DNA of 39,799 bases, from positions 1 through 39,799 of the forward strand of contig JBAXHD010000022.1 in the NCBI GenBank assembly GCA_037139095.1, given 5' to 3'. A program made the translations under genes and the position numbers. Position 1 is the first letter of the stretch. Every line of letters starts with the position of its first letter. The DNA comes from WLMZ01 sp037139095. GTDB lineage: Bacteria; Actinomycetota; Acidimicrobiia; Acidimicrobiales; Ilumatobacteraceae. A model generated the notes under the pieces. It worked only from the letters and a program-made list of their open reading frames with translations, was not told the DNA's origin and made no database searches. Shown in pieces: positions 17,707 to 26,235 of the stretch.

Positions 17707-18474
17707 ATGACTGAAATCCCAGAGCACCTGCTCAAGCGAGCGCAAGCCGCTCGCGATAAGGCCGCCGAAGAGGCCGCACCAGCGGCTGCTGCGCCGAGCG
17801 CCGAAGCCCCTGCGTCAGATCCGCGTATTCCCGCGCATCTGCTTGAGCGCAGCAAGTCTGCAAAATCGAAGACCGAAGGCGATACAGGCGGCGGCGCTGT
17901 TGCTGTGGCCGACAAGGTCGCTGCCGTCGTTGCCGCTCCGGCGGCAAGCGCTGGTTTGCCTGTTGGCGCTGGCCCCGGGGGTCACACTCAGCGTCTGCTC
18001 ACCGTGGTCAAGAGCGGCTCGATCCAAGAGGTCAAAGCCTCGCCAGTAGACAAAGTGCACACATGGCCGCACTTGCTCGCAGCCGAGTTTGTGGCTGCGT
18101 TGGCATGCACCGCCTTTACGTTCGTCTTCAGCATCTTCGTCAACGCTCCGTTGCTGCAGTACGCCAACATCAACAAGACCCCGAACCCTTCGAAGGCGCC
18201 GTGGTACTTCCTCGGCCTGCAAGAACTGCTCACGATGTTCCACCCCATGGTGGCCGGTGTGACGGTTCCTGGCGTTGGTCTCATCGTGCTGATCTTGTCG
18301 CCGTACATCGATAAGAACCCATCGATCAAACCCGAGGATCGCAAGTTTGCGACATCGCTGATGACCGTGTTCTTGATGATGTGGGCCGTGTTGGTCATCA
18401 TCGGTTCGTTCTTCCGTGGTCCTGGATTCAACTTCACGCTTCCGTGGCGTGACGGCATCTTCTTCGAATTGTGA
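17707..18474 (+). CDS. Cytochrome b C-terminal half (subunit IV-like) with tagged N-terminus
   Basis: A 255-residue protein. Residues 1-115 are hydrophilic and Ala-rich, with MTEIPEHLLKR at the very start and a second copy RIPAHLLERSK at 40-50. Three transmembrane helices follow (about 127-147, 183-199, 217-236), the size of b6f subunit IV. The Qo-site motif normally PEWY is KAPWY here (163-167), so the glutamate is missing. NPSKAPWYFLGLQELL and the ending FFRGPGFNF resemble split cytochrome b proteins of several non-photosynthetic bacteria. It follows the b6-like gene by 30 nt, the largest gap in the operon. It completes the quinol-oxidising site with Rieske. Confidence 0.93.
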   Translation: MTEIPEHLLKRAQAARDKAAEEAAPAAAAPSAEAPASDPRIPAHLLERSKSAKSKTEGDTGGGAVAVADKVAAVVAAPAASAGLPVGAGPGGHTQRLLTVVKSGSIQEVKASPVDKVHTWPHLLAAEFVAALACTAFTFVFSIFVNAPLLQYANINKTPNPSKAPWYFLGLQELLTMFHPMVAGVTVPGVGLIVLILSPYIDKNPSIKPEDRKFATSLMTVFLMMWAVLVIIGSFFRGPGFNFTLPWRDGIFFEL

Positions 18475-18483
18475 GGTCCTGAG

Positions 18484-19344
18484 TTGAACTCTGGAGCAGT
18501 AATTGGAATCGCGATTGCAGTAGTAATCGTGCTTGCGGCGGTGATGTTCCTCACTGCCGCGCGTCGCACCGATGTGCGCGGCGCGGGAGCGTTGTCGCGC
18601 GAAACACGTCGACGTGATCAGCCAGCCGCAAGCGGTTCAAAGAAATCAGCCACCGGTCGCGACCTTGAGGCTGCAGCTACTGCAAGCCGGTCTGCCTCCG
18701 TGGTGAAGGCCGACACCCTGCTGCCGTCGCCATGGGTTGAGCCCGACCTCGAGGCCATTGGCGTTTCGCGCCGCAAGTTCTTTAACCGTGCGTACCTCGG
18801 CCTGATGGGCCTCGGCCTCGGCGGCTTTGCGGCGGCCGGATTCGTTGCCTTCTTGTGGCCAACCGGTTCGGGGGGCGGCTTTGGTGGCAAGGTTGGCGCC
18901 GGCAAGCTCGACGACATCTTGTTGAACATTCGTCTGAATAACGGCTTCTTCTACCTGCCCGAGGCTCGCACGTGGATCACGGCGTACCCCGCCGACGCAG
19001 TGCCAAAGGCGAAGAAGATTTACAACTCGCTGCTGTTGCCAGGCATGGAAGCTGGTCTCGTGGCGCTGTACCAGAAGTGTCCTCACCTCGGTTGCCGAGT
19101 TCCTGAGTGCAAGAGCTCACAATGGTTTGAATGCCCATGTCACGGTAGCCAGTACAACCGCGTTGGCGAGAAGAAGGCCGGTCCTGCGCCACGTGGTATG
19201 GATCGCTTCCTTGTTTCAGTGAGCGGCACAGGCGACGTCACCATCGACACATTGGGTGGTGCGGCCCTTCCGGGTCCGGCCATCGGAACAAATACCACGG
19301 GTCAAGAAGCCGAAGGCCCGCACTGCATTACGGGCGGGGAGTGA
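18484..19344 (+). CDS. Rieske [2Fe-2S] protein of the cytochrome b complex
   Basis: A 286-residue protein starting at TTG 18484 behind a GAGG. It has an N-terminal hydrophobic helix (4-24), a long basic/Ala-rich loop, then SRRKFF (95-100), a twin-arginine-like signal directly before a second helix (104-125), the expected route for a folded Rieske domain. Ligand boxes are C199-P-H201-L-G-C204 and C217-P-C219-H220-G-S; C199, H201, C217 and H220 hold the cluster and C204-C219 would form the disulfide. The extra first helix is unlike plant Rieske and recalls the longer actinobacterial QcrA. Its stop overlaps the next gene's GTG start by 4 nt. Confidence 0.95.
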   Translation: MNSGAVIGIAIAVVIVLAAVMFLTAARRTDVRGAGALSRETRRRDQPAASGSKKSATGRDLEAAATASRSASVVKADTLLPSPWVEPDLEAIGVSRRKFFNRAYLGLMGLGLGGFAAAGFVAFLWPTGSGGGFGGKVGAGKLDDILLNIRLNNGFFYLPEARTWITAYPADAVPKAKKIYNSLLLPGMEAGLVALYQKCPHLGCRVPECKSSQWFECPCHGSQYNRVGEKKAGPAPRGMDRFLVSVSGTGDVTIDTLGGAALPGPAIGTNTTGQEAEGPHCITGGE

Positions 19345-20414
19345 ATTCATTCATGTTTGCGAGTACCACCACCAACATTGCCTACATCATCTTGTTCGTC
19401 ATCCTGGCGGGCTACGTGCTCTACGCAGTGGCGAACCGCAAGTCGGCACGTCCCGAACTCGGTTCTGAGATTGAGCTTGCAGCAAACCGCAAGCAGTACT
19501 ACGACGATGAGATCCTCGAAGGACGCCGTCTTGAGCGGGTTCAGTTCATCGGGTTGCTGTTCCTTGTGGTCAGCGTTGTCGGCCTGCCGCTGTACTGGGT
19601 GCTCGAGCCCTCACGCTTGGTTGGCGCCAAGGCCTACTCGGTCGAGCGTGCCACCGGCTGGGGACGCGAACTGTTCCAGCCCACTGCCAAGGGCGGCTTC
19701 AACTGCGCCGGTTGCCACGGCGGCATGACCGCTACTGGTGGCGTGGCGGCGTATGCAATCACCGATCCCAAGACCAACGAGGTCAAGGCCGTCAGTTGGC
19801 GGGCGCCAGCGTTGAACACGGTGTTCTATCGCTTCAGCGAGGAAGAAGTTCGATTCATTCTCGTGTATGGCCGCCCCTTCTCGCCGATGTCTCCGTGGGG
19901 ACTCGCAGGTGGTGGACCAATGAACTCGCAGCAGATCGACAACCTCATTGCTTACCTGAAGTCGATTCAGTTGCCACGTAGTGGTTGTGCAGCAAACGAG
20001 AAAGACGTCCGTATCTGCCCAACCGGCACGCTGGAGACGGCGCAGCAGCAAGCCATCACCGACTCAGCAAACAAGCTCGTCGCCGACGGCACCTACAAGT
20101 CGTATGGCGAGGCGCTGTTTAACCTCGACACCAACAGCGGTGCCTATTCGTGCGCACGTTGCCACACACAGGGCTGGAGCTACGGCGATCCTGGCCAGAC
20201 TGGTCAAGGTGGCTTGGGTCCAAACCTCACCGGTGGCGCCGCAAACTCACACTTCCCCAGCGAAGCCGACCAGATCGACTTCATTAAGAAGGGATCCGAG
20301 TTGGGCAAGAAATACGGTTTGCAAGGACAAGGCAGCGGCCGTATGCCGGCCTTTGGCAACTTGCTCACTGATCAACAGATCAAAGCCATCGTCGAGTACG
20401 AGCGGAGCCTCTGA
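19341..20414 (+). CDS. Membrane-anchored diheme cytochrome c
   Basis: A 357-residue protein starting at GTG 19341. Two transmembrane helices (about 12-30 and 67-87) are separated by a cytoplasmic loop, so the remaining 270 residues face outside. Two heme c sites are present: CAGCH (122-126) and CARCH (271-275). Candidate sixth ligands are M183 (SPMSPWG) and the Met of GRMPAFG near the end. The two domains look like tandem class I cytochromes. It replaces cytochrome f/c1 functionally, taking electrons from Rieske, comparable to QcrC or to the diheme cytochromes of Firmicutes/Heliobacteria-type complexes. The stop and next ATG share one base. Confidence 0.92.
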   Translation: MNSFMFASTTTNIAYIILFVILAGYVLYAVANRKSARPELGSEIELAANRKQYYDDEILEGRRLERVQFIGLLFLVVSVVGLPLYWVLEPSRLVGAKAYSVERATGWGRELFQPTAKGGFNCAGCHGGMTATGGVAAYAITDPKTNEVKAVSWRAPALNTVFYRFSEEEVRFILVYGRPFSPMSPWGLAGGGPMNSQQIDNLIAYLKSIQLPRSGCAANEKDVRICPTGTLETAQQQAITDSANKLVADGTYKSYGEALFNLDTNSGAYSCARCHTQGWSYGDPGQTGQGGLGPNLTGGAANSHFPSEADQIDFIKKGSELGKKYGLQGQGSGRMPAFGNLLTDQQIKAIVEYERSL

Positions 20415-21235
20415 TGCATGCCCTACTCGCAATCAACTGGGAGCCGCAGATTCGCGGCATTCTCATCATCATCATCGCTGTCAGCACGCTGTGCGGCTCT
20501 GCCTTCATGCTGCTCGGCACCAACGTTGGTGCACGCTTGGGCTTCTTGCTTGCACTCGCCGGCCTCAGCGGTTGGATGTTGTTGATGACACTGGTGTGGT
20601 GGTCCTTCGGCATTGGCCTCAAGGGCGCCGAGCCATCGTGGCAGCCGGTGCGCAACAACTCGATTCTGTTGCAGCCAGCGTCGCTGTTCGCTGCCGGGGT
20701 CGTCAAAGCACCAGTCGATGTTGCCGTCGATGCGCCGTTCACTGATCAGGCGGCGGCGGTGCAGAAATCATTGCTGAGCAATGGCTGGCACCAATTAGGT
20801 GAGTCCGACTCGAGCTACGGTCAGTCGGCGTCGGCGGGCGGCGTCGTCACCGAAGAAGATGGCACCCTGAAGGCTGGTCAGTACAAAGTTGTCAGCGTGT
20901 TCGACAAGGGTGGCGCGCGCTATCCGAAGATCGGTGAGTCGATCGACTTCATTGCGTTCATCCACAAGCCACACTGGATCTTGGTCGAGGTCGCGCCGTT
21001 GCTTCCTCAGCGAACCGAGCCAGGGCGAGCGCCTGCTCGAGCCGAACTCGACTCCTCGCAGCCCCACCGCTACGTGTACATGATCCGCGACCTTGGCAAC
21101 AAGCGAGTGCCGGCGGCAATTATTGCCTTCGGCTCGGCGCTTGTGTTCTTCGCCTGTTGCTACTTGCTACACATCCGCGACAAACGGGTACTCGTGAACC
21201 GCGCTGGCGGTCTCGCTGTGCCGGCGAAGAGCTAG
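20414..21235 (+). CDS. Uncharacterised membrane protein between the bc and Complex I genes
   Basis: A 273-residue protein overlapping the diheme cytochrome stop by 1 nt. Two N-terminal transmembrane helices (about 15-34 and 41-63) and one near the C-terminus (about 230-250) enclose a domain of about 165 residues with the segments QPASLFAAGVVKAPVDVA and SVFDKGGARYPKIGESIDF. No cofactor motif (no CxxCH, no Fe-S cysteines) and no named family was recognised. Its position, co-translated with the cytochrome complex and 3 nt before nuoA, suggests an accessory subunit or assembly factor of the bc complex, or a link to Complex I (inference). Confidence 0.78.
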   Translation: MHALLAINWEPQIRGILIIIIAVSTLCGSAFMLLGTNVGARLGFLLALAGLSGWMLLMTLVWWSFGIGLKGAEPSWQPVRNNSILLQPASLFAAGVVKAPVDVAVDAPFTDQAAAVQKSLLSNGWHQLGESDSSYGQSASAGGVVTEEDGTLKAGQYKVVSVFDKGGARYPKIGESIDFIAFIHKPHWILVEVAPLLPQRTEPGRAPARAELDSSQPHRYVYMIRDLGNKRVPAAIIAFGSALVFFACCYLLHIRDKRVLVNRAGGLAVPAKS

Positions 21236-21238
21236 CTC

Positions 21239-21700
21239 ATGGGCCAGTACCTGCCTGTGATCGCGCTGATGGTCGTGGCGATTTTGTTCGGCGCGGTCAG
21301 CTTTGTGGCCTCACGGCTGCTGGCCCCTCGCCGTCCATCGGCGGCTAAGCAAGCACCCTACGAATGCGGCATTGTGCCGGGCCGCGAATTGCCCGAGCGC
21401 TTTCCAGTGAGCTTCTACATTGTGGCCATGTTGTTCGTAATGTTCGACATCGAGATCATCTTCATTTATCCCTACTCTGTGTCGCGCCGCGAGCTCGGTT
21501 CGTTTGGGTTCTGGGAAATGATCGCCTTTAGTGGGGTGTTCTTCGTAGCGTTCGTGTACGTCGTTGCACGTGGCGCGCTCGACTGGGGTCCGCTGCAGAA
21601 GTACAAGGCGCTTGATAGCGCTGTTTCAGCCGACCGCACGCTGAGCAGCACCATCCGCCGAGTTGGTACCGAAGGCCGAATCGACGAAAAGGCAGCCTGA
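21239..21700 (+). CDS. nuoA: NADH-quinone oxidoreductase subunit A
   Basis: A 153-residue membrane subunit with three helices. The family motifs are the loop with YECGIVPGRE after the first helix and MLFVMFDIEIIFIYPY in the second. NuoA lies near the quinone-binding junction of Complex I. The C-terminus (after WGPLQKYK) is about 30 residues longer than typical and hydrophilic. It starts 3 nt after the unknown membrane protein and 2 nt before nuoB, the first of 14 nuo genes in canonical order. Confidence 0.96.
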   Translation: MGQYLPVIALMVVAILFGAVSFVASRLLAPRRPSAAKQAPYECGIVPGRELPERFPVSFYIVAMLFVMFDIEIIFIYPYSVSRRELGSFGFWEMIAFSGVFFVAFVYVVARGALDWGPLQKYKALDSAVSADRTLSSTIRRVGTEGRIDEKAA

Positions 21701-21702
21701 TC

Positions 21703-22290
21703 ATGGGACTCGTAAACGACGTACTCGACGATGGCCTTGGTGGTATTGGACACAACGCCCTCACCGGTCGCATCGAAGATTTGGTGAAGTGGGCTCGCAG
21801 CCGCAGCAGCTGGGGCGCCACCTTCGGTCTCGCCTGTTGCGCCATCGAGATGATGGGTTCAGGCGGCTCGCATTACGACCTCAGCCGCTTCGGCATGGAA
21901 GTGTTTCGTGCCAGCCCGCGGCAGGCCGACATCATGATCGTGGCCGGCCGCGTGAGCCAGAAGATGGCGCCTGTCATGCGCCAGGTGTACGACCAGATGA
22001 TGGAACCCAAGTGGGTCATCAGCATGGGCGTGTGCGCCAGCAGCGGCGGCATGTTCAACAACTACGCCATCGTGCAAGGTGTCGACCAGATCGTGCCCGT
22101 CGATGTGTATGCACCAGGTTGTCCACCAACCCCTGAGACGCTGATCCATGCGATCGAAACGTTGCATCAACTCATCGAAGACGGCGAGATCATGAAGCGC
22201 CGTGCGCAAACTGGCGCTGGCGCCAACGTGCACATCACTGAAATTGCCGCCGCTGTCGAGCCAACTCCAGTGCTCTTGGGAAATCGGTGA
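21703..22290 (+). CDS. nuoB: NADH-quinone oxidoreductase subunit B
   Basis: A 195-residue peripheral-arm subunit holding the terminal [4Fe-4S] cluster N2, which passes electrons to quinone. The unusual tandem cysteines C45-C46 are in GLACCAIEMM. The other ligands are the Cys of MGVCASSGG and the Cys of YAPGCPPTPE. The C-terminal 30 residues after KRRAQTGAG are a variable extension. It has a 2-nt gap from nuoA and 3 nt to nuoC. Confidence 0.97.
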   Translation: MGLVNDVLDDGLGGIGHNALTGRIEDLVKWARSRSSWGATFGLACCAIEMMGSGGSHYDLSRFGMEVFRASPRQADIMIVAGRVSQKMAPVMRQVYDQMMEPKWVISMGVCASSGGMFNNYAIVQGVDQIVPVDVYAPGCPPTPETLIHAIETLHQLIEDGEIMKRRAQTGAGANVHITEIAAAVEPTPVLLGNR

Positions 22291-22293
22291 CCG

Positions 22294-22860
22294 ATGAGCA
22301 ACACCCCCGCCTCCGAGGCCACCGCTGACACGTCACCTCTCGCTGAACCAGCACCCACGTTGCACGGGCATCCGCTGACCGACAGTTTGGGTCAGTCGGT
22401 GGTTCATGTCGCTCGGGCCAGCTACGTCGCCTTGATCAAGCAACTCGCCAACGATGGCTATGTGATGGCCGTCGATCTGTGTGGTGTCGATTACCTCACC
22501 CATCCAGGGCGCTCGTTGCCAGAAGGCATTACTCCCGAACGGTTTGAGGTTGTCGTGAACCTGCTCGACATCGAGCACCGCCGCCGACTGCGCGTGCGAG
22601 TGCAGATTCCAGCCGACGACGCCACGTGTCCAACATTGTTCGATCTGCATCCTGGCACCGAAGCCATGGAGCGCGAGGCCTACGACATGTTTGGTATTTC
22701 GTTCGTCAATCATCCCGATCCAACGCGCATCTTGATGCCCGAGGATTGGGATGGTCACCCACTTCGTAAGGATTACGAAGTCGGTGTCATCCCGGTGCAG
22801 TTCAGCGCTGACTATGCGCAGAACGCACCGCGAGCCGAGGAGACCAGCGCGTGGCAGTGA
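22294..22860 (+). CDS. nuoC: NADH-quinone oxidoreductase subunit C
   Basis: A 188-residue subunit of the connecting module, separate from NuoD (not fused as in E. coli). The conserved C-terminal signature EREAYDMFGISF, HPDPTRILMPEDW and GHPLRKDY is intact. The first 30 residues (TPASEATADTSPLAEPAP) are a low-complexity extension. The stop TGA lies inside the first codons of nuoD, whose GTG start is at 22851, an overlap of 10 nt that implies coupled translation. Confidence 0.96.
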   Translation: MSNTPASEATADTSPLAEPAPTLHGHPLTDSLGQSVVHVARASYVALIKQLANDGYVMAVDLCGVDYLTHPGRSLPEGITPERFEVVVNLLDIEHRRRLRVRVQIPADDATCPTLFDLHPGTEAMEREAYDMFGISFVNHPDPTRILMPEDWDGHPLRKDYEVGVIPVQFSADYAQNAPRAEETSAWQ

Positions 22861-24206
22861 TCGACGAAACTCAGGCGGGCTTGCTGCAGCAGACCGGCGA
22901 AGGCGCACAAGAACTGCGCCCACGAAGTGAACTCAGCGCCAAAGAACTGCTTCGCGAAGTCGGAGCGGTGTTGCGTATGAGCGAGGCCGACGCTGCCAAG
23001 TACGCAGCAGGCACAGGCCCCAACGAATACCACGATGACCAAACCATGATCATCAACATGGGTCCTCAGCACCCGAGCACTCACGGTGTGTTGCGCCTCA
23101 TGCTCGAGTTGCAGGGCGAGACCGTGCTTCGTTGCAAGCCGATCATCGGCTACCTGCACACCGGCATGGAAAAGACCGGCGAGACGCTGACCTACATGCA
23201 AGGTGGCACCAACGTCACGCGCATGGATTACGTGAGCCCGCTGAACAACGAGCTGGTGTTCTCGTTGGCTGTCGAGAAGTTGCTCGGTATCGACGGCGAC
23301 ATCCCCGAGCGCGCCGTCTGGATGCGCATGTTGCTCAGCGAACTGAACCGTATGAGCAGCCACCTGTTGTTCATGGCTACTAACGGCATGGACCTCGGTG
23401 CCGTGAGCATGATGCTCTACGGATGGCGCGAGCGCGAAGAAGTGTTGCGCTTCTTCCAAAAGGTCACCGGCTTGCGGATGAACCACAACTTCATCCGACC
23501 TGGCGGCCTCGCCGCCGACCTTCCTGCTGGCTGGCGCGACGACGTCTTGGCCATCCTTGACATGCTGCCCCCACGTCTCGCCGAATATGACGTGTTGATG
23601 ACCGGTCAGCCGATCTGGCGCGATCGCTTACAGGGCGTGGGCGTGATCACCCCGCAAGAGGCGATGGCGCTGGGCAGTACTGGCCCAATTCTGCGCAGCA
23701 CCGGATTGGCCTGGGACCTTCGTCGCGATATGCCGTACTTGCGTTACGACGAGGTCGAGTTCGACGTCATTGTCGGCACCTACGGCGACTGTTTCGATCG
23801 CTTTGCTATTCGTCTCAACGAAATCCGCGAGTCGATGAAGATCGTGCGCCAGATTCTCGATCGCATGCCGTCGGGCGACTATCGCATCCAGAACAAGAAG
23901 GTCACTCCACCACCGCGCGCTCGCATCGACGAGTCGATGGAGGCGTTGATTCACCACTTCAAGATCTTCACCGAGGGATTCAAGGTTCCCGAGGGCGAGG
24001 TGTACGTGGCAATCGAAAGTCCACGTGGCGAAATTGGTTGCTACATCGCCAGCGATGGCTCGGCCAAGCCATACCGCATGCATGTTCGCGCGCCTTCGTT
24101 CGTGAACATTCAGACCCTGCCTCACATGATGCGTAACTGTCTGGTGGCCGATGCTGTCGCCATTATTTCGAGCGTTGATCCCGTGCTCGGAGAGGTCGAT
24201 CGATGA
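22851..24206 (+). CDS. nuoD: NADH-quinone oxidoreductase subunit D
   Basis: A 451-residue 49-kDa-type subunit that, with NuoB, forms the quinone site. Signature segments are MGPQHPSTHGVLRLML, the conserved His/Tyr region CKPIIGYLHTGMEK, RSTGLAWDLRR and the C-terminal ISSVDPVLGEVDR. The GTG start at 22851 gives a 60-residue N-terminal extension before MIINMGPQHP; a later ATG at 22978 is possible, but 22851 fits the coupling seen through the operon. The end overlaps nuoE by 4 nt. Confidence 0.96.
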   Translation: MAVIDETQAGLLQQTGEGAQELRPRSELSAKELLREVGAVLRMSEADAAKYAAGTGPNEYHDDQTMIINMGPQHPSTHGVLRLMLELQGETVLRCKPIIGYLHTGMEKTGETLTYMQGGTNVTRMDYVSPLNNELVFSLAVEKLLGIDGDIPERAVWMRMLLSELNRMSSHLLFMATNGMDLGAVSMMLYGWREREEVLRFFQKVTGLRMNHNFIRPGGLAADLPAGWRDDVLAILDMLPPRLAEYDVLMTGQPIWRDRLQGVGVITPQEAMALGSTGPILRSTGLAWDLRRDMPYLRYDEVEFDVIVGTYGDCFDRFAIRLNEIRESMKIVRQILDRMPSGDYRIQNKKVTPPPRARIDESMEALIHHFKIFTEGFKVPEGEVYVAIESPRGEIGCYIASDGSAKPYRMHVRAPSFVNIQTLPHMMRNCLVADAVAIISSVDPVLGEVDR

Positions 24207-24820
24207 GCCGTCTCACCGAAGACAATGTCCGCGTCGCGCACGAGATCATCTCGCGCTACCCGCGGCCCCGCTCGGCAACGATTCCGTTGCTGCATCTTGC
24301 TCAACAGCAAGATGGCTATGTGACCAACGACGCCATTCGTCACATAGGCGAGCTCGTTGGTGCCACGTCGGCCGAAGTGCTGGGCACCGCCACGTTCTAT
24401 GAGATGTTCAAGTTCGAGCCCGTGGGCAAGTACTTGGTCAACATCTGCCGCACCATGTCGTGCGCCTTGATGGGCGGCGAAGAACTGATGCATCACGCCG
24501 AGCATCGCTTGGGCATCAAAGCGGGCAGCACCACCCCTGACGGCATGTTCACGCTCGAGCACGCCGAGTGTCAGGCAGCATGCACCGAGGCGCCCACGTT
24601 GCAAGTGAACTACCGCTATCGCTTTCGAGTCACCCCAGAGACATTCGATGCACTCATCGACGATCTCGCTGCTGGCCGCCTCAACTCTGAGATACCGGCG
24701 CACGGCACCGTGGCCCGCGTGCGTCAGCACATTCCTGCCGATCGCGGCGTTGGTGCTGTGCCACCCGAAGACGCGTCCAGTGCTCCTGCTTGGATGACCG
24801 TTGCCGAGGCGCCGAAATGA
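24203..24820 (+). CDS. nuoE: NADH-quinone oxidoreductase subunit E
   Basis: A 205-residue thioredoxin-like subunit of the NADH module that carries [2Fe-2S] cluster N1a. Its ligands are C-x4-C in ICRTMSC and C-x3-C in ECQAAC. The N-terminal helical domain (RYPRPRSATIPLLHLAQQQDGYV) is typical. A 40-residue C-terminal tail after the fold (from HGTVARVRQHIP) is longer than in E. coli. It starts with ATG overlapping nuoD by 4 nt and its stop overlaps the nuoF ATG. Confidence 0.96.
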   Translation: MSRLTEDNVRVAHEIISRYPRPRSATIPLLHLAQQQDGYVTNDAIRHIGELVGATSAEVLGTATFYEMFKFEPVGKYLVNICRTMSCALMGGEELMHHAEHRLGIKAGSTTPDGMFTLEHAECQAACTEAPTLQVNYRYRFRVTPETFDALIDDLAAGRLNSEIPAHGTVARVRQHIPADRGVGAVPPEDASSAPAWMTVAEAPK

Positions 24821-26235
24821 TCGGCACCACCTACTCGCACGCTCCCGGCTTTGTTGCCGGCGATCGCCCTCAGATCGTCACCTCGCGGTTCCAGTACGAA
24901 GATTCGTACACCCTCGAGCGCGCCCTCGCTACCGATGGTTATGCAGGTTTGCGTGCAGCGCTTTCGCGTAGCGCAACCGAAGTACACGACGAAGTAAAGG
25001 CTGCCACCGTGTTGGGCCGCGGCGGCGCTGGCTTCCCGGCAGGCACCAAGTGGGGGCTCACTCCCGCAGGCGTGTGGCCGCGCTATCTCGTTGTCAACGG
25101 CGACGAAAGCGAACCGGGCACCTACAAGGATCGTTTGCTGATGGAGCGCGATCCGCACCAACTCATCGAGGGCTGCCTCATCGCGTGTTACGCGGCGGGC
25201 TTGTCACAGTGCTTCCTCTATATTCGTGGCGAAATGGCGTTGGCTCAAGAACGCGTTGCTGCTGCTCTCAACGAGGCGTACGCGGCTGGCTATGTGGGTC
25301 GCAACATTCTCGGCTCCGACTTCTCGCTCGACATCGTGTTGCACTGGGGTGCTGGCGCGTATGTGGTGGGCGAAGAAACAGCGCTCATCGAAAGCCTCGA
25401 AGGTAACCGCGGCATGCCGCGTCTGAAGCCTCCGTTCTTCCCAGCAGCCATTGGTCTGTATGGCAAGCCCACCATCGTGAACAACGTTGAGACGATGGCC
25501 AACTTGCCGTGGCTGATGCGTAACGGTTCTGCCGCCTACACCGAAATCGGTAGCGCAACGTCGCCAGGCACGCGCATGGTGGCGGTGTCGGGTCACGTGA
25601 AGCGTCCCGGTGTCTACGAAATCATCAACGGCACCACCACATTTCGCGATCTGCTCTACGGCGAAGAGTTCTGCGGCGGTATCCGCGACAACAACGAACT
25701 CAAAGCGTTCGTGCCCGGCGGCGGATCAGCGCCATGGTTCTTGCCCGATCAACTCGACCTTCCGTTCGAGGGTCGTCTCATCGGCGCCGCTGGCTCAATG
25801 GCTGGCTCGGGCGCAGTGATGGTGATGGATGAGACCACCGACATCCCGAATGCAGCGCTCACCCTCACTCGCTTTTATGCGCACGAGTCGTGCGGCAAGT
25901 GCACGCCATGTCGCGAGGGCGGTACGTGGCTCATGCGCATTCTTGATCGTGTCGTTGCGGGCCAGGGCACGCAGCGTGACCTTGATCAGTTGCTCGAAGT
26001 TGGTGGCACCATTTGCCCCGGCGACTTCCCGCACGCTTCAAGCGAACGACTCGGCCTGGCCGCGGTTCCGTTCCCCTACAAGATGACCACCATCTGTTTT
26101 GTTGGGCCATCGGCCTACACGCCGGTGCATTCGGCACTCACTCTGTTCCGTGACGAATTCGAGGCCAAACTCGTGAAGCGAACCTTCATCCCCGTAACCG
26201 CTCTTTCGGTGTCCGAAACTGAGGCCGCGCTGTGA
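24817..26235 (+). CDS. nuoF: NADH-quinone oxidoreductase subunit F
   Basis: A 472-residue NADH- and FMN-binding subunit, the electron entry point of Complex I. GRGGAGFPAGTKW (67-79) is the NADH site, GDESEPGTYKDR and the Gly-rich GAGAYVVGEETALIES the FMN site. The [4Fe-4S] N3 ligands are in ESCGKCTPCREGG plus the Cys of GGTICPGD. The start was placed at ATG 24817, overlapping the nuoE stop; the frame is open a little further up, but this start gives the usual N-terminus. It overlaps nuoG by 4 nt. Confidence 0.96.
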   Translation: MIGTTYSHAPGFVAGDRPQIVTSRFQYEDSYTLERALATDGYAGLRAALSRSATEVHDEVKAATVLGRGGAGFPAGTKWGLTPAGVWPRYLVVNGDESEPGTYKDRLLMERDPHQLIEGCLIACYAAGLSQCFLYIRGEMALAQERVAAALNEAYAAGYVGRNILGSDFSLDIVLHWGAGAYVVGEETALIESLEGNRGMPRLKPPFFPAAIGLYGKPTIVNNVETMANLPWLMRNGSAAYTEIGSATSPGTRMVAVSGHVKRPGVYEIINGTTTFRDLLYGEEFCGGIRDNNELKAFVPGGGSAPWFLPDQLDLPFEGRLIGAAGSMAGSGAVMVMDETTDIPNAALTLTRFYAHESCGKCTPCREGGTWLMRILDRVVAGQGTQRDLDQLLEVGGTICPGDFPHASSERLGLAAVPFPYKMTTICFVGPSAYTPVHSALTLFRDEFEAKLVKRTFIPVTALSVSETEAAL

